From: Salmonella enterica subsp. diarizonae
Lineage (GTDB): Bacteria > Pseudomonadota > Gammaproteobacteria > Enterobacterales > Enterobacteriaceae
Length of the DNA stretch: 64,000 nucleotides
Direction: 5' to 3'
NCBI RefSeq assembly: GCF_008692785.1
Contig: NZ_VXJV01000006.1
Span: 1-64,000, forward strand
Shown here: positions 16,077-25,862 of the stretch, piece after piece
Layout of the letters: each line of letters starts with the position of its first letter
Numbering within the stretch: position 1 is the first letter of the stretch
The notes under the pieces: generated by a model
What the model saw: only the letters and a program-made list of their open reading frames with translations
What the model was told of the DNA's origin: nothing
Database searches by the model: none
Translations under genes and position numbers: made by a program

Positions 16077-19000
16077 CTAAAATGACTCATCAAACTGCGT
16101 GAGAGCGTCGTAGTTCACACAGAGCTGCTGAATACGCAGAGCTATCGGCGTAACATTTTCCTGGAACAACATGCTGTAGTGAGTGCCATTCACTGGCGTA
16201 ATTGTTAATCCAGCCCTCACCCTGTTGGCCCAAAACTCACCGGGATCCGTGTCTGAATCTCTGGCAATAAACAGATCTATATTCCCGTCGTAATCTGGGA
16301 TCTGGTATTTATAATAAGCCTCCTGCAATGTTGAGAAGACCTGGTAAATATATTCCAGCTCATTTCTTGTAATATTGACCCGCTCTTCACCGCTGGATTG
16401 CATCCTGCCGAGAATTGCTTCGAACAAGGCGCTTTCCGTCGACGAAAGTGCATCATTATTTCCCCCACCCGTCTGCGGCGTCAGCCAGCCAATCCGCTGA
16501 AGAAATTCGTAAAATTCCACTCGAACTTCGCGTTCATCAGGCATCGTGTCACGGGTATGTGGATAGCTGTCAATAAGCAGCGTCCCCAGTGGTATACAAC
16601 CGTTTTTCATTGCCAGTCGCGTCATCTCATACGCAATGAGCCCTCCAGCTGACCACCCCACAAGGATCCACGGCGTCTGAATAATGTCAGACAGCTGGTG
16701 AAGATAATTTGCAGCGATTTCAGGAACGCTAGCCTCCGGTCTAGTCAACGTATCGAGATCGACGGCGCTGATGCCTGTCACGTCCATCTCCTTACTCAAC
16801 GCGCCAATCAACGGAGCGTAAGCTTCCCCAATTCCCCCGCCTCCGCCGGGATGAATACAGACGAGCTTAACGGGTGAACGACCGCGACGCAGATGAACCA
16901 GATTCGGCCTGTCCGACGTTGCCACGTCCTTCTTATCCTGGGCGGTCAGCTGTTTCGCCATCTGAGACAGAACGGGATTGGCAAAGAGATCCCGTAATGC
17001 AAACTCAACGCCCAGCGTAGCGTTGATGCCTTCTATGAGCCTCAGAGCAAGCAGAGAATGTCCCCCCAGCTCAAAGAAGTGATCGGTACGCCCCACCCTA
17101 GAAACCCCCAGCAGTTGCTGCCAGATCTCCGCCAACGCCATTTCCACGTGGCCCTTCGGCGCGGCATACTCCCGAGTGGCCAGTGACGTCAGATCCGGTT
17201 CAGGCATCGCATTACGATCGACTTTTCCGTTTGGCGTAAGTGGGAAAGCCGGTAGGGTGACTATTGCCGTAGGTACCATAAACTCGGGCAACGTTTGCGA
17301 AGCGTGAGCGCGCAGCACTGCAACCGGGGATGTCCCCAAATCCGCGTTAGCCACAATATAAGCAACAAGCCGTTTTTCGCCTGTGCGATCCTCACGGACC
17401 ATAACAATGCACTCGCGAACGGCAGGATGCGCCTGTAAACACGCTTCAATTTCCCCGAGTTCAATACGGAATCCCCGCAGCTTCACCTGATGATCGTTAC
17501 GTCCCAGATATTCAATGGTCCCGTCTCTGCGCCAACGGGCCAGATCTCCGGTACGATACAGCCTCATTCCCGGTTCCTCCGAGTACCTATCGGGGATGAA
17601 ACGTTCAGCAGTTAACTCCGGTTGCCAGAGATAGCCGCGCGCCAGCCCGGCCCCGCCGATGTACAGTTCACCAGCCACGCCAACGGGCTGCAACAATCCT
17701 TGACCGTTAAGGATCCTCACGGTGGTTTCTGCGACAGGAGTACCAATCGAGATCGGCGTGTCGACATCCTCAATACGCTGACAGGTTGACCAGACCGTCG
17801 TCTCCGTCGGGCCATACATGTTCCAGAAACGACGCGTGGCGCAAACCAGTCGATTGCATAACTCCCGATCGAGCGCCTCTCCACCACACAGCGCTGTGAG
17901 CTGTGGACTACCCTGCCAGCCAGCTTCCAGCATCATTCGCCATGTCGACGGCGTTGCCTGCATGAAAGTAACGTCTCGATGGGCCACGAGCCGGGCAAGA
18001 GCGGCACCATCGCGCATCTCTTTACGACTGGTTAAGACAATTCGACCTCCGGTGATGAGCGGTAAATAGAGCTCCAGCACCGCGATATCAAATGACGGCG
18101 TCGTCACGGCAAGCATGCCATCATTCGCCGTAAAGCCCAGACGGTCGCGCATTGCATACAGGAAGTTGATGACTGCACCGTGGGGCAGCATCACGCCTTT
18201 CGGGCGTCCGGTCGATCCTGAGGTATAGATAATGTAGGCAAGGTTCTCGGGCGTCAGCCCCACCAGCACAGGTTCGGGATCGCAGTCTGAAACGCCAGAG
18301 ACCAGCGGGCTATGGCCTTCATCATCCAGAACGAGGCAAGGTATGCCGGTGCTGCCATAGGGGGCCACATCATCTTCACCGCCCAGTAAGAGCTTCGGCT
18401 GGCAGTGTCGCAGCATGTATTCGACCCGCTCCTCCGGATAACCAGTATCAAGGGGAACGTAGGCCGCGCCTGCTTTCAGGACGCCCAGAAGTGCCACCAG
18501 CATCGCGGGGGTTCGCTCCAGCAGGAGCGCTACGCGATCGTCCGGGCCAATACCGGAATGAATCAGATGATTTGCCAGCCGATTCGCCCGACGGTTAAGC
18601 TCGCCGTAGGTGTACGATTGCTGTCTGAATACCAGCGCAAGACGCTGTGGATTTTCCTGCGCATTACGCTCAAACAAGTGATGCAACAAATACCCGGTCG
18701 GATAACCCGCACGCGTCGCATTGAAGGATGTCAGCAGTTGATAGCGTTGCTGCTCCCCCAGCATATCCACCCCAGAAAGGCGGCGCGTGCTATCCACCGC
18801 CACGTCTCGCAGAACGTTCAGCAGGTGGCTGCTGAAACGTAACATTGTCTCCTCGTCCCATAAGCCGGTGAGGTACTCAATGTGGCCAGATACCTCATTA
18901 GCCGTTTCGGTCAGCTCAAGGTTAAGGTCGATTTTCGCACTGTGGGTACGACCTTCGCGCCCCTCCAGTTCCAGGCCTGTCATCTGCAGCTGATGGTCGG

Positions 19001-22000
19001 GCGAGTAGAGGCCAAACATCACCTGAAAAATCGCCTGCCGTGAAAGATCGCGTACCGGCTGTAGCGCCTCCACGATCCGCTCAAAGGGGACGTCCTGGTT
19101 CTCGTAAGCTTCAAGCGCGGTCTGCCGCGTCCGGTGCAGCAGCGTCTCAAACGACGGGTCGCCGGACAGATCTCCGCGCAACGCCAGCGTGTTGGCGAAA
19201 AAACCAATCATCGGTTCCGTTTCCGCCAGCATACGCCCCGCGACGGGCGAGCCGACCACGACATCGTCCTGACCGCTCCAGCGCGACAGCACCACCTGAA
19301 ATGCCGCCAGCAGCACCATATAAAGGGTCACCCCCTGGCGCTGCGCCAGGGCTCGCAGCGCTTCAACCGTTTCGGGAGCAAGCGTGACCGGCACATGTGC
19401 CCCGCGATAGCTTGCCACTGCCGGTCTGGGGCGATCTGTCGGCAGCTCCAGCCCGGCCGGTGCGCCCTGAAGTTTGTTTTTCCAGTACGCCAGGCGCCGC
19501 GCCGCTTCCGGCTTATCCAGCATCTGCCTCTGCCACAGCGCAAAGTCGGCAAACTGAACAGGCAGTTCCGGCAGGATAGCTTCACGCTCTTCCACCCTGG
19601 CGGTGTAGAGCTCGCACAGCTCGCGCGCCAGGACGTCGACAGACCAGCCGTCGCAAATAATGTGGTGGGCGACAAAGGCGAGCACATGCCGTTCAGCAGA
19701 TAGCCGGTAAAGCCGGAAGCGATACAGCGGGCCGGTTTGCAGTTCAAACTTATACTCAGCTACCGTCTGCAAGACATTATCGAGCGCATATTCCGGGACA
19801 GATTGCGACACAAGGGACTCATTCTCGGCTGGCACGATCGTTTGAACGGCCGTGCCGTTGCTGTTACGGAATACTGTACGTAAACTTTCGTGGCGGCAAA
19901 TCACCTGATTAATTGCCCACTCCAGCGCGGCGGTCTGTAGCTCGCCGCGCATCTCGAGCGACCAAGGTACATTATAGGCCACCCCGGCCTCAACCAGACG
20001 GTCGAGGAACCAAAGACGCTCCTGAGAAAATGACAGTCTCAGCGGCTGATTGCCGTCCCGTGGCGTAATGCCAATCGGAGAAGAGCCCTCCTCCCGGGCC
20101 TGATAATGCGCCAGCCGTGATGCCAGTTGCACAATTACTGGCGCATCAAAAATCTCACGCAGCGGCAGCTCGGCTCCGAGACGCGCACGTACCATTGCCA
20201 CCATGCGCATGGCAAGCAGGGAGTGTCCACCTAGCGCGAAGAAATCGTCCTCAATCCCGACCTCAGGACAATTTAGCAACAGGCCCCAGATTTCGCAGAG
20301 CGCAAACTCTTCTGAAGTCCGCGGCGGCACGGCTTGGCGCTGACGCGTCACGAAAGTTGGCGGTGGTAATGCATTACGATCAACCTTGCTGTTTGGGGTT
20401 AACGGCAGTGCGCCCAGCGTCACGAAAGCCGCCGGAATCATATGTTCTGGCAGGAACCGGCGCAGATATACCTGCACCTCGGCAGTCTGCAATGCCGGAT
20501 CCTTCAGCACAAGGTAAGCAACAAGCTGCAGCGGCTTTTGCTCACTGGACCAGGGAACGACAATCGCCTGGTGGATACCGGGGTGCGCCAGCAAGCAGGT
20601 ATCAATTTCGCCCGTTTCTACCCGGAAGCCGCGTATTTTAACCTGGTGATCGATTCGGCCAAGATATTCGAGCACGCCTCTGGCTGTCCATCGGGCAAGA
20701 TCGCCAGTGCGATACATTCTCTGCCCGTCACTGAAAGGATCCGGGAGGAAGCGTTCAGCGGTGATGTCTGGTCGGTTGAGGTAACCACGAGCCAGCCCCG
20801 CTCCGGCGATATACAATTCACCGGGCACCCCAACCGGGCATAAATTGAAATACCTGTCCAGCACGTACAGTCGGGTATTGCTTAGCGGAGCACCAATCGG
20901 CACGACCAGACGATCTTCATCGGCAGAGCACTGATGCCAGCTTACCTCTACAGAGGTTTCCGTTGGACCGTATTGGTTATGTAGTCTGCAGTCAAAACGT
21001 TGGGAAAAATCCTGTAGCAGTGACGGGGGCAACGCCTCACCACCGACAATAAAATCGCGGACCCGACGCAGGGTATGCGGCGACACAATGTCCACCAGAG
21101 CCTGAAGCATCGATGGCACCATATGCATAACCGTGACCCGGGACGACTCAATTAAACTGGACAGATAGCTCAGGTCGCGATGCCCTTCGGGGCTGGTCAC
21201 TACCAGCCCCGCACCATTGAGTAGCGGCCAAAAGAGCTGCCAGACAGAGACATCAAAACTAACAGGCGCATTCTGGAGCACGCGGTCGTCGGGGGTCAGC
21301 CGGTGCGTTCTTTGCATCCAGCTCAGGTGATTCAGGATGCTGAAGTGGCTAATCATCACCCCTTTAGGACGCCCCGTAGAACCTGATGTATAAATGACGT
21401 ACGCGAGATGATGAGCATTGATGTTGCGCGCTTTCCGGGGCGGGAGCGCCGTCTCTGAAGTTTCGTCATCAATGAACATGCAGCAGGCAGACGTCTCCGG
21501 CAGCCTCGCCAGGAGACGGCGCTGGGTCAACACAACGGGAACCTGCGCATCCTCCAGCATATAAGCGATCCGGTCTGGCGGATAATCCGTATCCAGCGGC
21601 AGGTAGGCAGCTCCAGACTTCAGGATCCCCAGCAGCCCGGAAATCATCTCAATGGAGCGCTCCACAAACAGCCCGACCACGCAATCCGGGCCAATCCCCG
21701 CGTGCACGAGGCGGGAAGCCACCTGCTCCGCCCGACGGTCCAGTTCACGATAGTCGATCTCCTCGCCATCAAAATAGACGGCGAGCGCATCGGGCGTTTG
21801 CTCTGCCTGAGCCTCAAACAACGACGCGATGCATTGATCGTGGGGGTAATCTTCCGCCGTGTTGTTCCATTCGGTAAGCAACTGATATTGCCCGGCAGCC
21901 GTCAGCAGCGGCTGCTGCGATAGAGGGCATTCAACGGTGTCGGGCAGAGATTGCAGCAACGTTGATAAGCACTGGACAATCTGTTCTGCGCTTTCCTTGT

Positions 22001-25000
22001 CCCAGAGATCGAGGGCATACTCTAGCTGACCTGAAAGCCCATCACGGGTCTCCGTTAGCTCAAGCGCAAGATCGAACTTTGCGCTTTCTGGTAGCCTCTC
22101 TTCGGCGCGCAGGGATATCCCCGGCATCTGTAGATCGCTGAACTGCGGATGCAAGGCCAGCATCACCTGAAAAATGGCCTGCCGTGAAAGATCTCGCACC
22201 GGCTGTAGCGCCTCCACGATCCGTTCAAAGGGGACGTCCTGGTTCTCGTAAGCTTCCAGCGCGGTCTGCCGCGTCCGGTGCAGCAGCGTCTCAAACGACG
22301 GGTTGCCGGACAAATCTCCGCGCAACGCCAGCGTGTTAGCGAAAAAGCCAATCATCGGTTCCGTTTCCGCCAGCATACGCCCCGCGACGGGCGAGCCGAC
22401 CACGACATCGTCCTGACCGCTCCAGCGCGACAGCACCACCTGAAATGCCGCCAGCAGCACCATATAAAGGGTCACCCCCTGGCGCTGCGCCAGGGCTCGC
22501 AGCGCTTCAACCGTTTCGGGAGCAAGCGTGACCGGCACATGTGCCCCGCGATAGCTTGCCACTGCCGGTCTGGGGCGATCTGTCGGCAGCTCCAGCCCGG
22601 CCGGTGCGCCCTGAAGTTTGTTTTTCCAGTACGCCAGGCGCCGCGCCGCTTCCGGCTTATCCAGCATCTGCCTCTGCCACAGCGCAAAGTCGGCAAACTG
22701 AACAGGCAGTTCCGGCAGGATAGCTTCACGCTCTTCCTCCCTGGCGGTGTAGAGCTCGCACAGCTCGCGCGCCAGGACGTCGACAGACCAGCCGTCACAG
22801 ACGATATGATGAAGTACTATGGCTAACGAAAAGTTTCTGTCGCCGGATTGCAGCAGTTCAAAGCGGTATAGCGGCCCGCGCGTTAAATCAAATTCCCGGT
22901 TAGCGAGCTGGTTTAAACGCTGTTCGCATTCACCTGTGGTCAGAGACTCAACGTCAAGAGACAAGGTTTCAGCAGGCATAATCTCCTGCAGACACTCACC
23001 GTCACGTTCCTGAAACCGGGTCCGCAGGGAGTCATGTCGGGCAACGATCACGTTCAGCGCTGCGTTCAATGCAGGGATATTAACCTCGCCCTGCATTTGC
23101 AGGTGCCAGACTATCGTATATGCCGCTTTGCTACCCCCCAGACGGTCGAGAACCCAGAGCCTTTCCTGGGTAAATGAAGCCCGGCAGTAACGTCCATGCT
23201 GCACTGGCCGCAATTCTGTCTCAGCGCGGCTGGCACCGGCATCCGCCAGCGCCCTTGCGATAGCCCGCGGCGTCGGGTCAGGGAAAAACAGGGAAGGTAC
23301 GATGTCCACGGTGACTCGGGTACGCAACAGGGCCATCACTTTCATCGCCTGCAACGAATTTCCGCCCAGATAAAGAAAGTTATCAGTCGCGCCGATACGC
23401 TGTAGTCCCAGTACCTCAGCCATAGCCTGGGCAATATCTAGCTCGATACCCTGCTGCGGTTCAACATAGGCCGTAAGAGGAGGCTTATTCTCATCCGGAA
23501 TGCGCAATGCCTGACGGTTAATCTTCCCGGTCGCCGTTGTGGGAAGGACGTCGTTGAGAACATAGGTGGTCGGACGCATATATGGCAGCAGCGTTGTCTC
23601 AGCGTAGCGACGCAATGAGTCGATCAGCGCATCTTCAGCATCATACGTCCCCTCACGCACGGCGAGGAAAGCGACAAGACGCTGCTGGTCAGCATCGAAA
23701 ACGATAGCCGCTTGTTTCACAGACGGATGGTCACACAGCAGGTTTTCAACTTCCCCTGGCTCAATACGGTAACCACGTAGTTTTATCTGGCTGTCGATCC
23801 GCCCAAGATGAATCAGATCGCCGCTCGCCAGCCTGATGACTTTATCGCCGGTCCTCAGGACCCGCACGTTCTCACCCTCAATATTCAGGGAGACAAATCG
23901 CTGCCCTTCCTGATCCGGGCGATTCAGATAACCATTACACAGCGAGAGTCCCGCTATGCATAGCTCGCCAGCCTGTCCATCCGGGAGCGGTTGCTGTCCC
24001 GCATCCACTACCACCATCGATGTCCCCTCAAACGGCTTGCCGACAGGCACATAGTGGCTTCCATAGTCCGGGGGAGCTGTCCAGCCCCAGGTATCAAAGG
24101 TCGTGATGTCCGCACAGCTCTCCGTCAGGCCATACTGATTAATCAGATGCGCCTCAGGCATCGCTATCCGAAAGCGTTCGCATAGCGAAACGGTTAACGC
24201 CTCTCCGCTCACTACCCAAAGCTGCAACGCCGGGACGACACGTGAAAGCGAGGGGTAGATTTCCAGCCATGTCGCCAACAGGGAGGGCACCATACATATA
24301 CGACGTATCTTTAGCGTCGCCAGTTCCGGCAGCAGGCGCGAAGGATCACGCAACAGGTCATCATTCAGCACGCAGAGTGCATGCCCTGCACACAGCGGTC
24401 CAAAAATTTCCCAGAAGGAGTCGACCGTAGTGAAAGCGGTATTGAGGAAACAGCGCTCTCCCCTGATGAAGGGCTGGTGCGACCACATAGCCTGGAGCCT
24501 TACGACACAGGCGCGATGACTACCGAGCACGCCTTTTGGTTGCCCTGTCGATCCAGAGGTATAGAGAACCCACGCCACATCGGAAGACGTCACAGGATGA
24601 GCGGGACGGGTATCCACTGCGGTTTGCGCCGCTGCGGCCAGGGCTTTCCCGGACAATACCATCACGTCGGTCGTGGCAAAATGCACCAGTTGCGCGTCAT
24701 CGGCCACGACCAAAATAGCCTGGCTGTCACGCAGCATAAACGCTCGCCGTTCGGCGGGTGCCTCTGTCGAAATGGGCAGATAGGCCGCACCCGACTTCAG
24801 AATGGACAGCAACGTTGCAATAGCCATCGCAGAGCGCTGCATACACAGGCCGACCACACTCCCCGCAGTGACGCCATGCTCTCTGAGAGGTTCAGAAAGG
24901 CGGTTAGCAAGCGTGTTTAGCTCCTGAAAGGTAAGCGTCATCTCATCTGAAACTAAGGCTACCTCGTCAGGCGTTTTTCTGACCTGCTCTTCGAACAGTG

Positions 25001-25049
25001 ACACCAGCGTCATCGCAGCAGGAAAATCTACTATATTATTTATTTTCAT
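16077..25049 (-). CDS. three-module NRPS: A-PCP-C-A-PCP-C-A-PCP-TE
   Basis: A 2990-residue synthetase without an N-terminal condensation domain, so module 1 initiates. Order: A1 (1-515), PCP1 (Ser near 564), C1 (HHxxxDG near 746), A2 (about 1060-1560), PCP2 (near 1610), C2 (HHxxxDG near 1794), A3 (about 2110-2620), PCP3 (near 2665), TE (about 2740-2990; G-W-S-A-G near 2800). Pocket residues, aligned by eye to PheA: A1 V-D-W-C-V-S-Q-A-D, with V209-D210 in place of the usual Asp, as in beta-alanine domains; A2 D-V-W-H-I-G-Q-V-E (D1266), starting like serine domains; A3 D-I-L-Q-L-G-M-V-W (D2321), the glycine pattern. The expected product is a beta-residue-X-Gly tripeptide. All core motifs look intact. 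The identities of A1 and A2 are inference; Gly is more secure. Confidence 0.93.
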   Translation of the reverse strand: MKINNIVDFPAAMTLVSLFEEQVRKTPDEVALVSDEMTLTFQELNTLANRLSEPLREHGVTAGSVVGLCMQRSAMAIATLLSILKSGAAYLPISTEAPAERRAFMLRDSQAILVVADDAQLVHFATTDVMVLSGKALAAAAQTAVDTRPAHPVTSSDVAWVLYTSGSTGQPKGVLGSHRACVVRLQAMWSHQPFIRGERCFLNTAFTTVDSFWEIFGPLCAGHALCVLNDDLLRDPSRLLPELATLKIRRICMVPSLLATWLEIYPSLSRVVPALQLWVVSGEALTVSLCERFRIAMPEAHLINQYGLTESCADITTFDTWGWTAPPDYGSHYVPVGKPFEGTSMVVVDAGQQPLPDGQAGELCIAGLSLCNGYLNRPDQEGQRFVSLNIEGENVRVLRTGDKVIRLASGDLIHLGRIDSQIKLRGYRIEPGEVENLLCDHPSVKQAAIVFDADQQRLVAFLAVREGTYDAEDALIDSLRRYAETTLLPYMRPTTYVLNDVLPTTATGKINRQALRIPDENKPPLTAYVEPQQGIELDIAQAMAEVLGLQRIGATDNFLYLGGNSLQAMKVMALLRTRVTVDIVPSLFFPDPTPRAIARALADAGASRAETELRPVQHGRYCRASFTQERLWVLDRLGGSKAAYTIVWHLQMQGEVNIPALNAALNVIVARHDSLRTRFQERDGECLQEIMPAETLSLDVESLTTGECEQRLNQLANREFDLTRGPLYRFELLQSGDRNFSLAIVLHHIVCDGWSVDVLARELCELYTAREEEREAILPELPVQFADFALWQRQMLDKPEAARRLAYWKNKLQGAPAGLELPTDRPRPAVASYRGAHVPVTLAPETVEALRALAQRQGVTLYMVLLAAFQVVLSRWSGQDDVVVGSPVAGRMLAETEPMIGFFANTLALRGDLSGNPSFETLLHRTRQTALEAYENQDVPFERIVEALQPVRDLSRQAIFQVMLALHPQFSDLQMPGISLRAEERLPESAKFDLALELTETRDGLSGQLEYALDLWDKESAEQIVQCLSTLLQSLPDTVECPLSQQPLLTAAGQYQLLTEWNNTAEDYPHDQCIASLFEAQAEQTPDALAVYFDGEEIDYRELDRRAEQVASRLVHAGIGPDCVVGLFVERSIEMISGLLGILKSGAAYLPLDTDYPPDRIAYMLEDAQVPVVLTQRRLLARLPETSACCMFIDDETSETALPPRKARNINAHHLAYVIYTSGSTGRPKGVMISHFSILNHLSWMQRTHRLTPDDRVLQNAPVSFDVSVWQLFWPLLNGAGLVVTSPEGHRDLSYLSSLIESSRVTVMHMVPSMLQALVDIVSPHTLRRVRDFIVGGEALPPSLLQDFSQRFDCRLHNQYGPTETSVEVSWHQCSADEDRLVVPIGAPLSNTRLYVLDRYFNLCPVGVPGELYIAGAGLARGYLNRPDITAERFLPDPFSDGQRMYRTGDLARWTARGVLEYLGRIDHQVKIRGFRVETGEIDTCLLAHPGIHQAIVVPWSSEQKPLQLVAYLVLKDPALQTAEVQVYLRRFLPEHMIPAAFVTLGALPLTPNSKVDRNALPPPTFVTRQRQAVPPRTSEEFALCEIWGLLLNCPEVGIEDDFFALGGHSLLAMRMVAMVRARLGAELPLREIFDAPVIVQLASRLAHYQAREEGSSPIGITPRDGNQPLRLSFSQERLWFLDRLVEAGVAYNVPWSLEMRGELQTAALEWAINQVICRHESLRTVFRNSNGTAVQTIVPAENESLVSQSVPEYALDNVLQTVAEYKFELQTGPLYRFRLYRLSAERHVLAFVAHHIICDGWSVDVLARELCELYTARVEEREAILPELPVQFADFALWQRQMLDKPEAARRLAYWKNKLQGAPAGLELPTDRPRPAVASYRGAHVPVTLAPETVEALRALAQRQGVTLYMVLLAAFQVVLSRWSGQDDVVVGSPVAGRMLAETEPMIGFFANTLALRGDLSGDPSFETLLHRTRQTALEAYENQDVPFERIVEALQPVRDLSRQAIFQVMFGLYSPDHQLQMTGLELEGREGRTHSAKIDLNLELTETANEVSGHIEYLTGLWDEETMLRFSSHLLNVLRDVAVDSTRRLSGVDMLGEQQRYQLLTSFNATRAGYPTGYLLHHLFERNAQENPQRLALVFRQQSYTYGELNRRANRLANHLIHSGIGPDDRVALLLERTPAMLVALLGVLKAGAAYVPLDTGYPEERVEYMLRHCQPKLLLGGEDDVAPYGSTGIPCLVLDDEGHSPLVSGVSDCDPEPVLVGLTPENLAYIIYTSGSTGRPKGVMLPHGAVINFLYAMRDRLGFTANDGMLAVTTPSFDIAVLELYLPLITGGRIVLTSRKEMRDGAALARLVAHRDVTFMQATPSTWRMMLEAGWQGSPQLTALCGGEALDRELCNRLVCATRRFWNMYGPTETTVWSTCQRIEDVDTPISIGTPVAETTVRILNGQGLLQPVGVAGELYIGGAGLARGYLWQPELTAERFIPDRYSEEPGMRLYRTGDLARWRRDGTIEYLGRNDHQVKLRGFRIELGEIEACLQAHPAVRECIVMVREDRTGEKRLVAYIVANADLGTSPVAVLRAHASQTLPEFMVPTAIVTLPAFPLTPNGKVDRNAMPEPDLTSLATREYAAPKGHVEMALAEIWQQLLGVSRVGRTDHFFELGGHSLLALRLIEGINATLGVEFALRDLFANPVLSQMAKQLTAQDKKDVATSDRPNLVHLRRGRSPVKLVCIHPGGGGGIGEAYAPLIGALSKEMDVTGISAVDLDTLTRPEASVPEIAANYLHQLSDIIQTPWILVGWSAGGLIAYEMTRLAMKNGCIPLGTLLIDSYPHTRDTMPDEREVRVEFYEFLQRIGWLTPQTGGGNNDALSSTESALFEAILGRMQSSGEERVNITRNELEYIYQVFSTLQEAYYKYQIPDYDGNIDLFIARDSDTDPGEFWANRVRAGLTITPVNGTHYSMLFQENVTPIALRIQQLCVNYDALTQFDESF
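19021..19655. repeat. near-identical internal repeat, copy in C2-encoding DNA
   Basis: About 635 bp match 22165-22799 at a constant offset of 3144 bp (1048 codons, one module). I counted about ten mismatches, all outside a core of roughly 390 bp that is identical. It encodes the N-lobe to mid part of condensation domain 2 after its HHxxxDG motif. The flanking adenylation-domain DNA is much less alike. Confidence 0.85.
22165..22799. repeat. near-identical internal repeat, copy in C1-encoding DNA
   Basis: Partner of 19021-19655; it encodes the corresponding part of condensation domain 1. Identity at the DNA level, including synonymous positions, points to recent duplication or gene conversion rather than protein-level constraint. 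Confidence 0.85.
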
Positions 25050-25053
25050 ATGG

Positions 25054-25833
25054 TTACGGGTAAACCTGGCGTGTCGGACGGATCACGACATTGTTAAAGT
25101 GCACATGCGGTGGCTGACTCACAGCAAACATGAGGAAGTTAGCGACATCGTCACCCGTCACAAAAGGGCCGCTCTGCTGCTCATATGCAGCAAAGGCCTG
25201 CGCATCGTACCCGGCCACTTCCTGGAATTCCGATTTCACGGTTCCCGGTTCGATAAGGGTGACGCGCACCCAGTGTTCGCAAACTTCACGTCTGAGCGCT
25301 TCCGCGAGGGAATTAACCGCGTACTTGGTCGCACCATAGATGGGATTAACGGGTGACAGATGCCGTCCGACAATGGAGCCCAGGATGATAATGTCCTGCG
25401 CCAGCGGCTGCCCGGCGCGTCTTTTCGCACGTTCAACCATGACCTGTGCCGCTGACTTCATCTGCGCCATGGCAGATAAACAGTTCAACTCAAATAACGA
25501 TGCCCACAACGACTGGTCGGACTGGAGCAACGAGCCCGGCAGCCCGCGCCCCGCATTCACAACGAAGATATCTGGCGTTTCACCAAACGCCGCCTGACTG
25601 GCGGCCATCAATTTGACGAGGGTTTCCTCTTTGTTGATATCTCCCGTCACCCCTACGAAGCGCCGTTCGCCGTAGCGTTTTTCAGCCCCAGTAGTCATAT
25701 CGTCAAGCCTTTGGGCGCGCCTGGCATTTCCCACCACCCGGACGCCAGCCTCCAGTAACGCGTTAACAATGCTATAACCTATCCCTGCGCTGGCGCCTGT
25801 CACGACAGCAATACGATTTTCAAAATTGTTCAT
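25054..25833 (-). CDS. short-chain dehydrogenase/reductase of the NRPS cluster
   Basis: A 259-residue classical SDR. The cofactor motif is G-A-S-A-G-I-G at residues 13-19, the structural N-A-G lies near 92, and the catalytic Tyr-Lys is in Y-G-A-T-K-Y near 163, preceded by the Ser of G-S-I-V-G-R. It is intact and of normal length. It sits between the two NRPS genes, 29 bp after the reductase-terminated NRPS and 4 bp before the three-module NRPS. A plausible role is to reduce, or re-oxidise, the aldehyde released by the upstream NRPS, or to act on a hydroxylated intermediate. The substrate is not evident. Confidence 0.85.
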   Translation of the reverse strand: MNNFENRIAVVTGASAGIGYSIVNALLEAGVRVVGNARRAQRLDDMTTGAEKRYGERRFVGVTGDINKEETLVKLMAASQAAFGETPDIFVVNAGRGLPGSLLQSDQSLWASLFELNCLSAMAQMKSAAQVMVERAKRRAGQPLAQDIIILGSIVGRHLSPVNPIYGATKYAVNSLAEALRREVCEHWVRVTLIEPGTVKSEFQEVAGYDAQAFAAYEQQSGPFVTGDDVANFLMFAVSQPPHVHFNNVVIRPTRQVYP

Positions 25834-25862
25834 GTAAGCCTCAGGATGTCATGCTGTGAAAA

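Noticed and set aside
18405..24920. Many antisense frames of 100-190 codons across the large NRPS gene
   Set aside because: They mirror the repeated domains (the same shadow appears twice, at 19134 and 22278) and show no domain or ribosome binding site.
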